From Mycoplasmatota bacterium (lineage in GTDB: Bacteria; Bacillota_I; Bacilli_A; Izemoplasmatales; Hujiaoplasmataceae): DNA of 8,566 nt. This document shows, one piece after another, positions 1-5,698 of the stretch (position 1 is the stretch's first letter; each line of letters begins with the position of its first letter). Under the pieces are notes generated by a model, which had not been told where the DNA came from, did no database searches, and was given only the letters and a program-made list of their open reading frames with translations. The stretch lies in contig JAGLYJ010000044.1 in the NCBI GenBank assembly GCA_023132365.1, positions 1 to 8,566 of the forward strand, given 5' to 3'. The translations under genes were made by a program, and so were the position numbers.

Positions 1-29
1 ATTCAATACATAAGGACTTTTTCTTTTAG
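1..29. terminator. Possible convergent terminator, cut by the window edge
   Basis: Just beyond the stop of the minus-strand DUF2202 gene, the plus strand reads AAGGACTTTTTCTTTT. This looks like the right arm and T-run of a hairpin terminator for a gene entering from the left. Read on the minus strand it is an A-run followed by GTCCTT, as expected for the left arm of a bidirectional terminator. The matching arm would lie outside the window, so this is only suggestive. Confidence 0.3.
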
Positions 30-713
30 TTAATTTATGCAATTTTCTTGATTTATTGTTGAGCTTTCTTGACTATTTCTCTTTCCATTTGAACCCTTGT
101 ATTGGTTCCCGTTACCGTCTTGATCTCCACCTTTATTCATTTTTTGGAACTGATTTTTGATTTGATTTAAAGCATCAGTACCATAATAAGAATATCTGTC
201 TTGTGAAAATGCATTTAGATGTTGTTCTGAAGCTTGCATTAAGTATTCAAATACACTTCTAACATCATCTGGTAAGTTATCTTGTGATAAGAAGTATTCA
301 TACATAGCAATATTATATTCCTCAGCTTCAACTCCAGTAGCTAATGCGCTTGTTATTGATTCTGGGATTACAATGAATTCACTTGAATTATCAGCTGGAA
401 CTTCAAAACCATAAGTTTCAAATAATGGTAACAACATACTTATATGTGTTGCCTCAGCTTCAACAATTCTTACAAATGGCATTACTTCACCAAAAGTTGC
501 TATAATTGCTTCATATTCTGCTTTTGCAAGGAATTCATCCGAGATAGCGTAATTCAACATATCTTCTAATGTATAGTCTTCTTCACTAATTAATGTATCA
601 AGTGAATATTCTTCATATACACTTTGAGCATTAACGCTTGTTAAAGTATAAGTAAATATACCTCCAATAGCTATAGTAGCTACGATAAAGATTTTTAATA
701 GATTTTTTTTCAT
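30..713 (-). CDS. Exported ferritin-like DUF2202 protein
   Basis: A 227-residue protein with a signal peptide: KK at 2-3, a hydrophobic stretch about 5-25, and a likely cut after VNA (residues 27-29). The mature part matches the DUF2202 ferritin-like four-helix pattern. Candidate metal ligands are Glu66/Glu68 in the first helix, ExxH at Glu87-His90, Glu129/131/132 in the third helix, and SEQHL (Glu163, His165) in the fourth. DUF2202 members are predicted di-metal helical bundles; their reaction is not established, so iron binding or oxidase activity is inference. Residues about 190-227 form an Asn/Gly/Ser/Gln-rich tail with NGNGN-like composition and the only cysteine (Cys225). The start is fixed by AGGAGG (721-726 on the plus strand) seven bases upstream. 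It is transcribed divergently from trxB and has a promoter motif shared with the lipoprotein gene at 3217. The envelope or extracellular location follows from the signal peptide. Confidence 0.85.
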   Translation of the reverse strand: MKKNLLKIFIVATIAIGGIFTYTLTSVNAQSVYEEYSLDTLISEEDYTLEDMLNYAISDEFLAKAEYEAIIATFGEVMPFVRIVEAEATHISMLLPLFETYGFEVPADNSSEFIVIPESITSALATGVEAEEYNIAMYEYFLSQDNLPDDVRSVFEYLMQASEQHLNAFSQDRYSYYGTDALNQIKNQFQKMNKGGDQDGNGNQYKGSNGKRNSQESSTINQENCIN

Positions 714-737
714 TTTATTACCTCCTAAATTTCTCTA

Positions 738-768
738 ATTATACGGACCAATTTAAAGAATTATTGGT
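738..768 (-). promoter_or_regulatory. Promoter with ACCAAT/ATTGGT dyad for the DUF2202 gene
   Basis: Read on the minus strand, ACCAAT (768-763) and ATTGGT (752-747) form an inverted repeat with a 10-base spacer. It is followed by CGTATA (745-740), which overlaps a perfect TATAAT (743-738). No good TTGACA box lies 17 bases upstream. The dyad occupies the -35 and spacer region, so it could be an operator or part of an alternative sigma-factor promoter. The same ACCAATAA-N15-CGTATA arrangement precedes the lipoprotein gene (3154-3182). TATAAT lies about 25 bases from the ATG, giving a short leader that contains AGGAGG. Confidence 0.6.
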
Positions 769-845
769 GAAATAACAATGTTCACATAAATTACACAATT
801 AATTTTAAAATAATATGCAAAAATTAGTAAGAAAATAGACGAAAA

Positions 846-870
846 TGATATAATAAATAAATGAGGAAGT
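846..870 (+). promoter_or_regulatory. Extended -10 promoter and RBS of trxB
   Basis: TGATATAAT at 846-854 is a perfect extended -10 (TGnTATAAT). There is no convincing -35; TTAGTA at 824-829 is weak and 19 bases away. Transcription would start near 861, leaving a leader of about 16 bases with GAGGAAGTG (863-870) as the ribosome binding site before the ATG at 877. Confidence 0.65.
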
Positions 871-876
871 GATGAA

Positions 877-1785
877 ATGGAAAAAGTTTATGAATTAATA
901 ATAATAGGTGCTGGTCCTGCAGGAATTACTGCGTCTATTTATGCTAAAAGAGCAATGCTAGATTTCTTGTTTATAGAAAAATGGTTACCAGGTGGTGAAA
1001 TTGCAAATACGTATGAAGTTGAGAACTATCCAGGTATAAATAATGTATCGGGAGCTGAATTAGCGGATAAGATGGTTGATCATGCAAAAGAATTAGGTGT
1101 TAATATTAGTTTGGAATCAGTAGAGAAAGTTGACTTCACAAATGATATTAAAACAATAACTACAAGTAATAATACATATTATACAAAAACAGTAATAATT
1201 TCTACAGGAGCTTCAGCTAGAAAATTAGGTTTATCAAACGAAGAAGATTTAAAGGGAAGAGGTATTTCATACTGTGCTGTCTGTGATGGAGCATTGTTTA
1301 GAAATAAAACAGTAGCTGTTGTCGGCGGCGGAGATGTAGCTGTAGAAGATGCTGTATATTTATCTAGAATAGCTAAAAAAGTTTATCTAATTCATAGAAG
1401 AGATGAACTAAGAGCTGTAAAAAGCAACCAGGAAAAATTGTTTAAACAAGATAATATAGAAATGATATGGGATAGTGTTGTAACCAAATTTAATGGAGAA
1501 AACTATTTAGAATCAATAGATGTTTTAAATAAAAAAACAAAAGAAGAAAGAAATGTTTCAGTTGATGGAGTATTTGTTGCAGTAGGAATGACACCAAATA
1601 TTAGTTTTTTAAAGGATTCAGTTAAATTAAACGAATCTGGATGGATAATAACTGATGAGTTTCTTGAAACTTCAGCACCAGGTGTATTTGCTGCTGGAGA
1701 TGTGAGAGATAAATTATTAAGACAAATTGTTACAAGTGTTAGTGATGGAGCAATTGCTGTGACTGTTGCTCAGAAATATTTATAA
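877..1785 (+). CDS. trxB: Thioredoxin reductase (NADPH, FAD)
   Basis: A 302-residue protein of normal length for bacterial low-molecular-weight thioredoxin reductase, which uses NADPH to reduce the thioredoxin disulfide in the cytoplasm. Motifs in order: FAD dinucleotide fold GAGPAG (11-16); redox-active CAVC (Cys133, Cys136) followed by DG; NADPH fold GGGDVA (150-155); HRR (173-175) with a downstream Arg, the NADPH 2'-phosphate signature; and the second FAD motif AAGD (272-275). Nothing is missing or truncated. No thioredoxin gene lies in the window, so the partner is encoded elsewhere. The gene is monocistronic, with its own extended -10 promoter and a terminator at 1796-1829. It is divergent from the exported DUF2202 gene, so the 163-base intergenic region could couple their control, but no shared site is proven. 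Ferredoxin/flavodoxin:NADP reductase-like relatives lack CxxC, so the TrxB assignment is firm. Confidence 0.96.
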   Translation: MEKVYELIIIGAGPAGITASIYAKRAMLDFLFIEKWLPGGEIANTYEVENYPGINNVSGAELADKMVDHAKELGVNISLESVEKVDFTNDIKTITTSNNTYYTKTVIISTGASARKLGLSNEEDLKGRGISYCAVCDGALFRNKTVAVVGGGDVAVEDAVYLSRIAKKVYLIHRRDELRAVKSNQEKLFKQDNIEMIWDSVVTKFNGENYLESIDVLNKKTKEERNVSVDGVFVAVGMTPNISFLKDSVKLNESGWIITDEFLETSAPGVFAAGDVRDKLLRQIVTSVSDGAIAVTVAQKYL

Positions 1786-1795
1786 TTATTTAACA

Positions 1796-1829
1796 AAAAT
1801 ACTGGTGAGTTAATCCTAGTATTTTTTTT
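1796..1829 (+). terminator. Rho-independent terminator of trxB
   Basis: AAAATACTGG (1796-1805) pairs with CC(T)AGTATTTT (1815-1825), with one bulged T and a 9-base loop. The T-run continues to 1829. It lies 10 bases after the trxB stop. Confidence 0.85.
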
Positions 1830-1830
1830 A

Positions 1831-1857
1831 TGTTATAATTGATAGAATTGATGGAGG
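1831..1857 (+). promoter_or_regulatory. Extended -10 promoter and RBS of the acyltransferase gene
   Basis: TGTTATAAT (1831-1839) is a TGnTATAAT extended -10 directly after the trxB terminator T-run. Any -35 would fall inside the terminator loop (about 1811-1816, TAATCC) and has no consensus. GGAGG (1853-1857) is the ribosome binding site. It sits 3 bases from the ATG at 1861 and 6 bases from the ATG at 1864; the latter spacing is closer to that of other genes here (5-9 bases). Confidence 0.6.
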
Positions 1858-1860
1858 CTC

Positions 1861-3147
1861 ATGATGAAGATAAGTGATATTATATATGAAAAGATTGATA
1901 AAGTTAAAGCAATGGAACGATTTGATATGACAATTATGCCTAAAAAGGCAAAGTGGTATCTACAGTTACTTGCCTGGGTTTTAGCAATTCCAGAAACCTT
2001 TGCAGTTCATTCAAAAATTAGAAAGCACAATATGAAAGGATTGAAGGGCACTTATATATTACTTTGTAATCATAATAGCTTCTTAGACTTCAAGGTAGCT
2101 ACCAGAGCTGTTTTTCCAAGAAGGTCTACATATATAGTCGCAGTAGATGGATTTATTAATCGTGAAAGTTTAATGCGTAATGTAGGTTGTTTTATGAAAC
2201 GAAAATTTGTGAGTGATATAAAACTAGTTAAACAAATAAAACATAGTTTGGTAGTAAATAATACAGTCTGTCAGATTTATCCAGAAGCAAGGTACTCTTT
2301 GGTTGGAACTAATTCAATGTTGCCAGAAAGCTTAGGGAAATTAGTTAAGTTAATGAAATATCCTGTTGTCAGTATGATTGGCAGAGGACACCACTTAAGA
2401 CAGCCATTTTGGAACTTGAAAAAAAGAAAAATTCGAACTTCAGCTGATATGACACAAATTATTAATAAAGAGGAAATTGTTTCATTAAGTGTTGATGAGA
2501 TAGATAAGAGGATTAAGGAAGCTTTTATTTATGATGATTATAAATATCAATATGATAACAATATCCATATAAAGGATAAATTTAGAGCTGAAGGGCTTCA
2601 TAAGCCACTATATCTTTGTCCTCATTGCCATACTGAATTTAAAATGAAATCTAAAGACAATAGAATATGGTGTGAGGCATGTAATGAAACATATGTGATG
2701 GATGAACTTGGTAAATTATCAAACATAAATGGTGAAACAAAATTTAGTCATATTCCTGATTGGTTTGAATGGGAGAGAGAGCAAGTTAAAAAGGAAATTC
2801 TTGAAGGCAAATATAATATTACATTAGATGTAGATATTGATATGTTACCTAATAACACAGGTTTTTACCGTATTGGTGAAGGAAAAATCACACATAATGG
2901 CAAAGGGTATCACTTGATTGGTGAGAATTTAGATATTCATAAACCGGTAATATCTAATTTTGGGATTCACATTGAATATGATTATTTTGGTAGGGGAGAT
3001 GGCATTAGTTTTTCAACAAATGAAGATACGTTTTATTTATATCCACATAATCAGGAGTACTCTGTTACTAAATTTCATTTTGCAACTGAAGAATTATACA
3101 AAATTGAGGAATCAAAAAAATTAATGCAAAAAAACCAAAAAAAATAA
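1861..3147 (+). CDS. PlsC-like lysophospholipid acyltransferase with zinc ribbon
   Basis: A 428-residue protein. Residues about 60-225 form a PlsC/AGPAT-type acyltransferase domain. Its catalytic HX4D motif is NHNSFLD (His71, Asp76), and PEAR (141-144) stands in for the usual EGTR-type substrate motif. A conserved-style Pro168 (YPVVSMIG) fits motif IV. The family transfers acyl groups to lysophosphatidic acid or related lysolipids at the inner membrane face; the exact acceptor is inferred. A hydrophobic, Trp-rich stretch at about 32-48 could sit at the membrane. Residues 253-274 form a zinc ribbon (Cys253, Cys256, Cys271, Cys274), followed by about 150 residues of charged, beta-rich sequence I do not recognise. 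The total is nearly twice the usual PlsC length of about 200-250. I place the start at 1861, but the adjacent ATG at 1864 has better spacing and would remove one Met. The lipoprotein promoter begins within 10 bases of the stop, and I see no terminator between them. Confidence 0.85.
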   Translation: MMKISDIIYEKIDKVKAMERFDMTIMPKKAKWYLQLLAWVLAIPETFAVHSKIRKHNMKGLKGTYILLCNHNSFLDFKVATRAVFPRRSTYIVAVDGFINRESLMRNVGCFMKRKFVSDIKLVKQIKHSLVVNNTVCQIYPEARYSLVGTNSMLPESLGKLVKLMKYPVVSMIGRGHHLRQPFWNLKKRKIRTSADMTQIINKEEIVSLSVDEIDKRIKEAFIYDDYKYQYDNNIHIKDKFRAEGLHKPLYLCPHCHTEFKMKSKDNRIWCEACNETYVMDELGKLSNINGETKFSHIPDWFEWEREQVKKEILEGKYNITLDVDIDMLPNNTGFYRIGEGKITHNGKGYHLIGENLDIHKPVISNFGIHIEYDYFGRGDGISFSTNEDTFYLYPHNQEYSVTKFHFATEELYKIEESKKLMQKNQKK

Positions 3148-3153
3148 AAAAAT

Positions 3154-3184
3154 ACCAATAAAAAACTAAAATTGGTCGTATAGT
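3154..3184 (+). promoter_or_regulatory. Promoter with ACCAAT/ATTGGT dyad for the lipoprotein gene
   Basis: ACCAAT (3154-3159) and ATTGGT (3171-3176) form an inverted repeat with an 11-base spacer. CGTATA (3177-3182) follows, overlapping TATAGT (3179-3184) as the -10. The distance from ACCAAT to CGTATA is 23 bases start to start, identical to that in front of the DUF2202 gene. A consensus -35 is absent. The site could be an operator overlapping a sigma-A promoter, or an alternative-sigma promoter; CGTATA resembles ECF-type -10 elements, but the upstream box does not match their GAAC-type -35. Confidence 0.6.
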
Positions 3185-3200
3185 ATGTGAAGAATAAAAT

Positions 3201-3207
3201 AAGGAGG
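3201..3207 (+). promoter_or_regulatory. RBS that sets the lipoprotein start at 3217
   Basis: AAGGAGG at 3201-3207 lies nine bases before the ATG at 3217. An in-frame ATG at 3187 is rejected: it overlaps the promoter, lies at or before the expected transcription start (about 3190), and would put charged residues ahead of the signal peptide. Confidence 0.85.
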
Positions 3208-3216
3208 ATTTATATT

Positions 3217-4371
3217 ATGAAAAAATTATTATTAGGAATATTTGCAATAGCAATGGCTCTGGGTGTTGTAGCATGTAATGATACCTCAGAAGAAATAGTA
3301 GAATTTAATGATGAAGAACAAGTATTTACCTTGCAAGCTGTATCGGCAGCAAGTCTACTTGATTACTCATTTATCGACCAGCTTTCATTTGTACCATTAA
3401 GTAGCACTTCAGAGACAACTGAACTTGAAGAGGAAGAAGTAATCATTGAAGAAATTGATGAAGTTGACCAATATTTAGAAATGATGGAATCTTTCTTAGG
3501 AAGTAATAACGGATTAGGAGTAACAGTTCTTGAATCAGATAGAGAAGCTTATGAATTCATGATTTCATTCTTAACTGTAGATGTGTTAGGAAATGAATTA
3601 GAATACTTTATGTATTACAATGAAACAGTTTATGAAGAAGATATAGAAGATGATCAAACAACAACTACAGAAGCTGAAACTACTACAGTTGTAACTACAG
3701 AAAGTGAAACTACTGTAGCACCAACAACGGAAAGTGAAACAACAGCTCAAGAAACTTCGTCACAAGACAGACAATTTAATTTCCAAGACGAAGACGATGA
3801 TAATGTTGTATATTTATTAACAGGAATTATAGTTCAAGGAGAAAATGAATATAATTTAGAAGGTAAACGTATTGTTGGAGACGACGGCGCTGAAATGTTT
3901 AGACTTAGATCATATGTAGACAGTGAAAATTGTGTAAAAGTAACATATATGACTGATGCTGAAGATGGAAACAAAAAGTTCTTCTATGAAGTAAAACAAG
4001 ATAATGTAATTATCTCTAGATCTAGAGTACATGTTGTAGAAGAAGATGGAGCTTTAAGGGTTCACCTAGATTTTGCAGATTTAACTCAAAGAGCCAAATA
4101 TGACTTTAAGGTTATTGAAGAAGAAGGCGTTACATTAATTCACGTAAGATATGATATTAAACCAGTAGATGGAGTAAGAGAAACTGGAAATATTCACATT
4201 GAAGTAACCCTAGATCCTGAAACTGGAGAAACAATTTATACTTATAGAATTTTAGAAGCCCAACAAAATGGGCAAATAAATAGATATAAAGCAGAAATTG
4301 AAAAGAAACATGATAGAAGCAGTAGATTTTCAAATCAAAGTGATAATGGAAATGGAAATAACGAAATGTAA
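3217..4371 (+). CDS. Acidic surface lipoprotein with Thr-rich repeat linker
   Basis: A 384-residue protein of unknown function. Its lipoprotein signal is MKK, a hydrophobic stretch and the lipobox VVAC, with lipidated Cys20, so the mature protein should be anchored on the outer face of the membrane. Residues 69-84 are a Glu/Asp cluster. Residues about 102-145 look like beta/alpha folded sequence containing LEYFMYYNET. Residues 148-184 are a Thr/Glu/Ser linker with three 10-residue units (TTEAETT, then TTESETT twice). Residues about 190-360 look beta-rich, with alternating charged and hydrophobic residues and one Cys (239). The tail (about 361-384) is Ser/Asn/Gly-rich and ends NGNGNNEM. The linker seems to sit as a loop between strands of one beta domain rather than between two clear domains; this is inference. 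The gene is monocistronic, with its own dyad promoter and a terminator at 4402-4436. No enzymatic motif is visible; an adhesin, a binding protein or an envelope-stress lipoprotein are all possible. Confidence 0.85.
   Translation: MKKLLLGIFAIAMALGVVACNDTSEEIVEFNDEEQVFTLQAVSAASLLDYSFIDQLSFVPLSSTSETTELEEEEVIIEEIDEVDQYLEMMESFLGSNNGLGVTVLESDREAYEFMISFLTVDVLGNELEYFMYYNETVYEEDIEDDQTTTTEAETTTVVTTESETTVAPTTESETTAQETSSQDRQFNFQDEDDDNVVYLLTGIIVQGENEYNLEGKRIVGDDGAEMFRLRSYVDSENCVKVTYMTDAEDGNKKFFYEVKQDNVIISRSRVHVVEEDGALRVHLDFADLTQRAKYDFKVIEEEGVTLIHVRYDIKPVDGVRETGNIHIEVTLDPETGETIYTYRILEAQQNGQINRYKAEIEKKHDRSSRFSNQSDNGNGNNEM
3664..3753 (+). repeat. Three tandem 30-bp units inside the lipoprotein gene
   Basis: Units begin at 3664, 3694 and 3724, each encoding ten residues starting TTE(A/S)ETT. 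Units 2 and 3 share the peptide TTESETT, but their codons differ (ACT versus ACA/ACG), so they have diverged at the DNA level. The unit length is a multiple of three, so gain or loss of a unit would keep the frame and only change linker length. Confidence 0.8.
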
Positions 4372-4401
4372 ATTATATTAATTAAATAATTATATATAAT
4401 A

Positions 4402-4436
4402 AAAACTCAGTTAATAACTTATCTGAGTTTTTTATT
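4402..4436 (+). terminator. Rho-independent terminator of the lipoprotein gene
   Basis: AAAACTCAG (4402-4410) pairs with CTGAGTTTT (4423-4431) across a 12-base loop and continues into a T-rich run. It lies 30 bases after the lipoprotein stop. Confidence 0.85.
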
Positions 4437-4490
4437 TATTAATCAAGTGTTTGTATTTTCTATTTATTAGTACAAAACCAATCAAATATA

Positions 4491-4499
4491 TGATAAAAT
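4491..4499 (+). promoter_or_regulatory. Probable extended -10 promoter of the GGDEF-SDR operon
   Basis: TGATAAAAT (4491-4499) fits TGnTAAAAT, an extended -10 with one mismatch to TATAAT. There is no good -35. Transcription would begin near 4506, leaving a leader of about 70 bases. AGGAGA (4567-4572) lies five bases before the ATG at 4578. I see no riboswitch-like structure in this leader. Confidence 0.45.
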
Positions 4500-4577
4500 T
4501 AATATCGCAATGAACTACAAAATATTCCAATTAATATACCAAGATAAATTTGAATGTAATAAAAAAAGGAGAAATAT

Positions 4578-5696
4578 ATGTATGATTTTCAGTTAAATAT
4601 CTTTGCGATAATTATTCTATTATCATTATTGGTGGTTATATATATATCGAGGGATACTATTAACATTAAAAGTAAAATATTTACAATAATGATATATTCT
4701 ACTATATTCATGAACGTCTGTGAGATTTTAAGTTGGAAATTTGATACATTACCTGGAGCTTCAAACTATTTCTTTAACTTCTTATTTAACTTCCTATTTA
4801 CAGGATTAGCAACTGTAGTTGTTGGTTTGTGGGGATACTATATAGACTATATTGTTTATAGTAATGAAGAAAAACATAAAAATAGATGGCACTATTTTTT
4901 ACCAACTATTATAATGGGGGTTTTATCTGTAATAAATATCTTCTATCCAATATTATTTAAAATATCAGCTGATAATGTTTATTCAAGGTTGCCAATGATT
5001 TGGTCATCAATTATTCTTACAGTAATCATTTATATATTTGTTCTATTATTTGTAATAAAAAAAGCTTCAAAGAGCAACAAAAGTGTTATTTTGGGTGTGC
5101 TCATATTTCTGGCTTTACCAATAATAGCTTCAGTTGGCCAATTGCTATATATAGGATTACACATAATATGGCCAACCACAGCTGTTGCATTGTTGATAAC
5201 ATACTTAATTTTTGAAACAACAGATAATGCAAGAGATTATTTAACCGGATTATTTACTAGAGAAAGAGCCGAGGACCAAATTAGTAGATACATATTGAAA
5301 AATAAAAACTTTTCCGTAATTATGATTGATATTGATGATTTTAAACAATTGAATGATACATATGGACACCACAGGGGCGATCAAGTATTAATAGAAGTAG
5401 CCAAAATACTTAAGGAAATATTTGATAAACATTCATTAGTGTCTCGTTTTGGAGGAGATGAGTTTTTAATTGTATCCAACCTTGATGATAATGAAGCTTT
5501 AGATATTCAAAGAAATAGAATTAACTATTTGATCAAGAAATCAGATATTGAATATTTCCGGGATATTAAACTATCATTTGGAACAACAATTTGTGTTGAT
5601 ACTACAAAATGTGATGCAGATAAGATCATTATTCAAGCCGACAATAATATGTATAAAAATAAGGCAAATCTTAAGAAAGAAGCTAAAAGAGATTAA
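4578..5696 (+). CDS. Membrane diguanylate cyclase (GGDEF)
   Basis: A 372-residue protein. Residues 1-215 hold about seven hydrophobic membrane segments (near 5-23, 34-52, 66-90, 105-125, 141-162, 169-190 and 194-212), resembling the multi-helix sensor modules fused to kinases and cyclases. Residues about 219-365 form a GGDEF domain: the entry motif DYLTGL, the metal-binding MIDIDDFK, NDTYGH with RGDQVL downstream, and the intact active site GGDEF (292-296). It should make c-di-GMP from two GTP at the cytoplasmic face in response to an unknown membrane or external signal. The inhibitory I-site RxxD expected five residues before GGDEF is replaced by DKHS (Asp283, Ser286), so classical product inhibition is unlikely. 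No EAL or HD-GYP phosphodiesterase or c-di-GMP receptor is in the window. It is the first gene of an operon, and the dehydrogenase starts two bases after its stop. Confidence 0.92.
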   Translation: MYDFQLNIFAIIILLSLLVVIYISRDTINIKSKIFTIMIYSTIFMNVCEILSWKFDTLPGASNYFFNFLFNFLFTGLATVVVGLWGYYIDYIVYSNEEKHKNRWHYFLPTIIMGVLSVINIFYPILFKISADNVYSRLPMIWSSIILTVIIYIFVLLFVIKKASKSNKSVILGVLIFLALPIIASVGQLLYIGLHIIWPTTAVALLITYLIFETTDNARDYLTGLFTRERAEDQISRYILKNKNFSVIMIDIDDFKQLNDTYGHHRGDQVLIEVAKILKEIFDKHSLVSRFGGDEFLIVSNLDDNEALDIQRNRINYLIKKSDIEYFRDIKLSFGTTICVDTTKCDADKIIIQADNNMYKNKANLKKEAKRD

Positions 5697-5698
5697 CT

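Noticed and set aside
780..800. Possible Rex/CRP-like site (minus strand TTGTGTAATTTATGTGAA)
   Set aside because: The two half-sites are in direct rather than inverted orientation, so it does not fit the TTGTGA...TCACAA or TGTGA...TCACA palindromes.
3187..3216. Upstream ATG start for the lipoprotein gene at 3187
   Set aside because: It overlaps the promoter, lacks an RBS, and would put ten extra charged residues before a clean lipoprotein signal peptide that begins at 3217.
3664..3753. Regularly spaced 30-bp repeats resembling a CRISPR fragment
   Set aside because: They are contiguous with no spacers, differ in sequence, and encode an in-frame Thr-rich peptide inside the lipoprotein gene.
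4389..4400. Perfect 12-base palindrome ATTATATATAAT
   Set aside because: It is pure A/T in AT-rich intergenic DNA beside a terminator, so it is easily due to chance.
4450..4476. TTTGTA...TACAAA inverted repeat upstream of the GGDEF promoter
   Set aside because: The 6-base arms with a 15-base spacer are A/T-rich, occur only once in the window, and have no matching known operator.
4500..4577. Riboswitch (for example c-di-GMP-sensing) in the leader of the GGDEF gene
   Set aside because: The leader is only about 70 bases, very AT-rich, and shows no paired stems or conserved core I can recognise.
5000..5215. Small open frame within the GGDEF gene in another frame
   Set aside because: It has no RBS and no recognisable protein, and it lies wholly inside the membrane part of the diguanylate cyclase.
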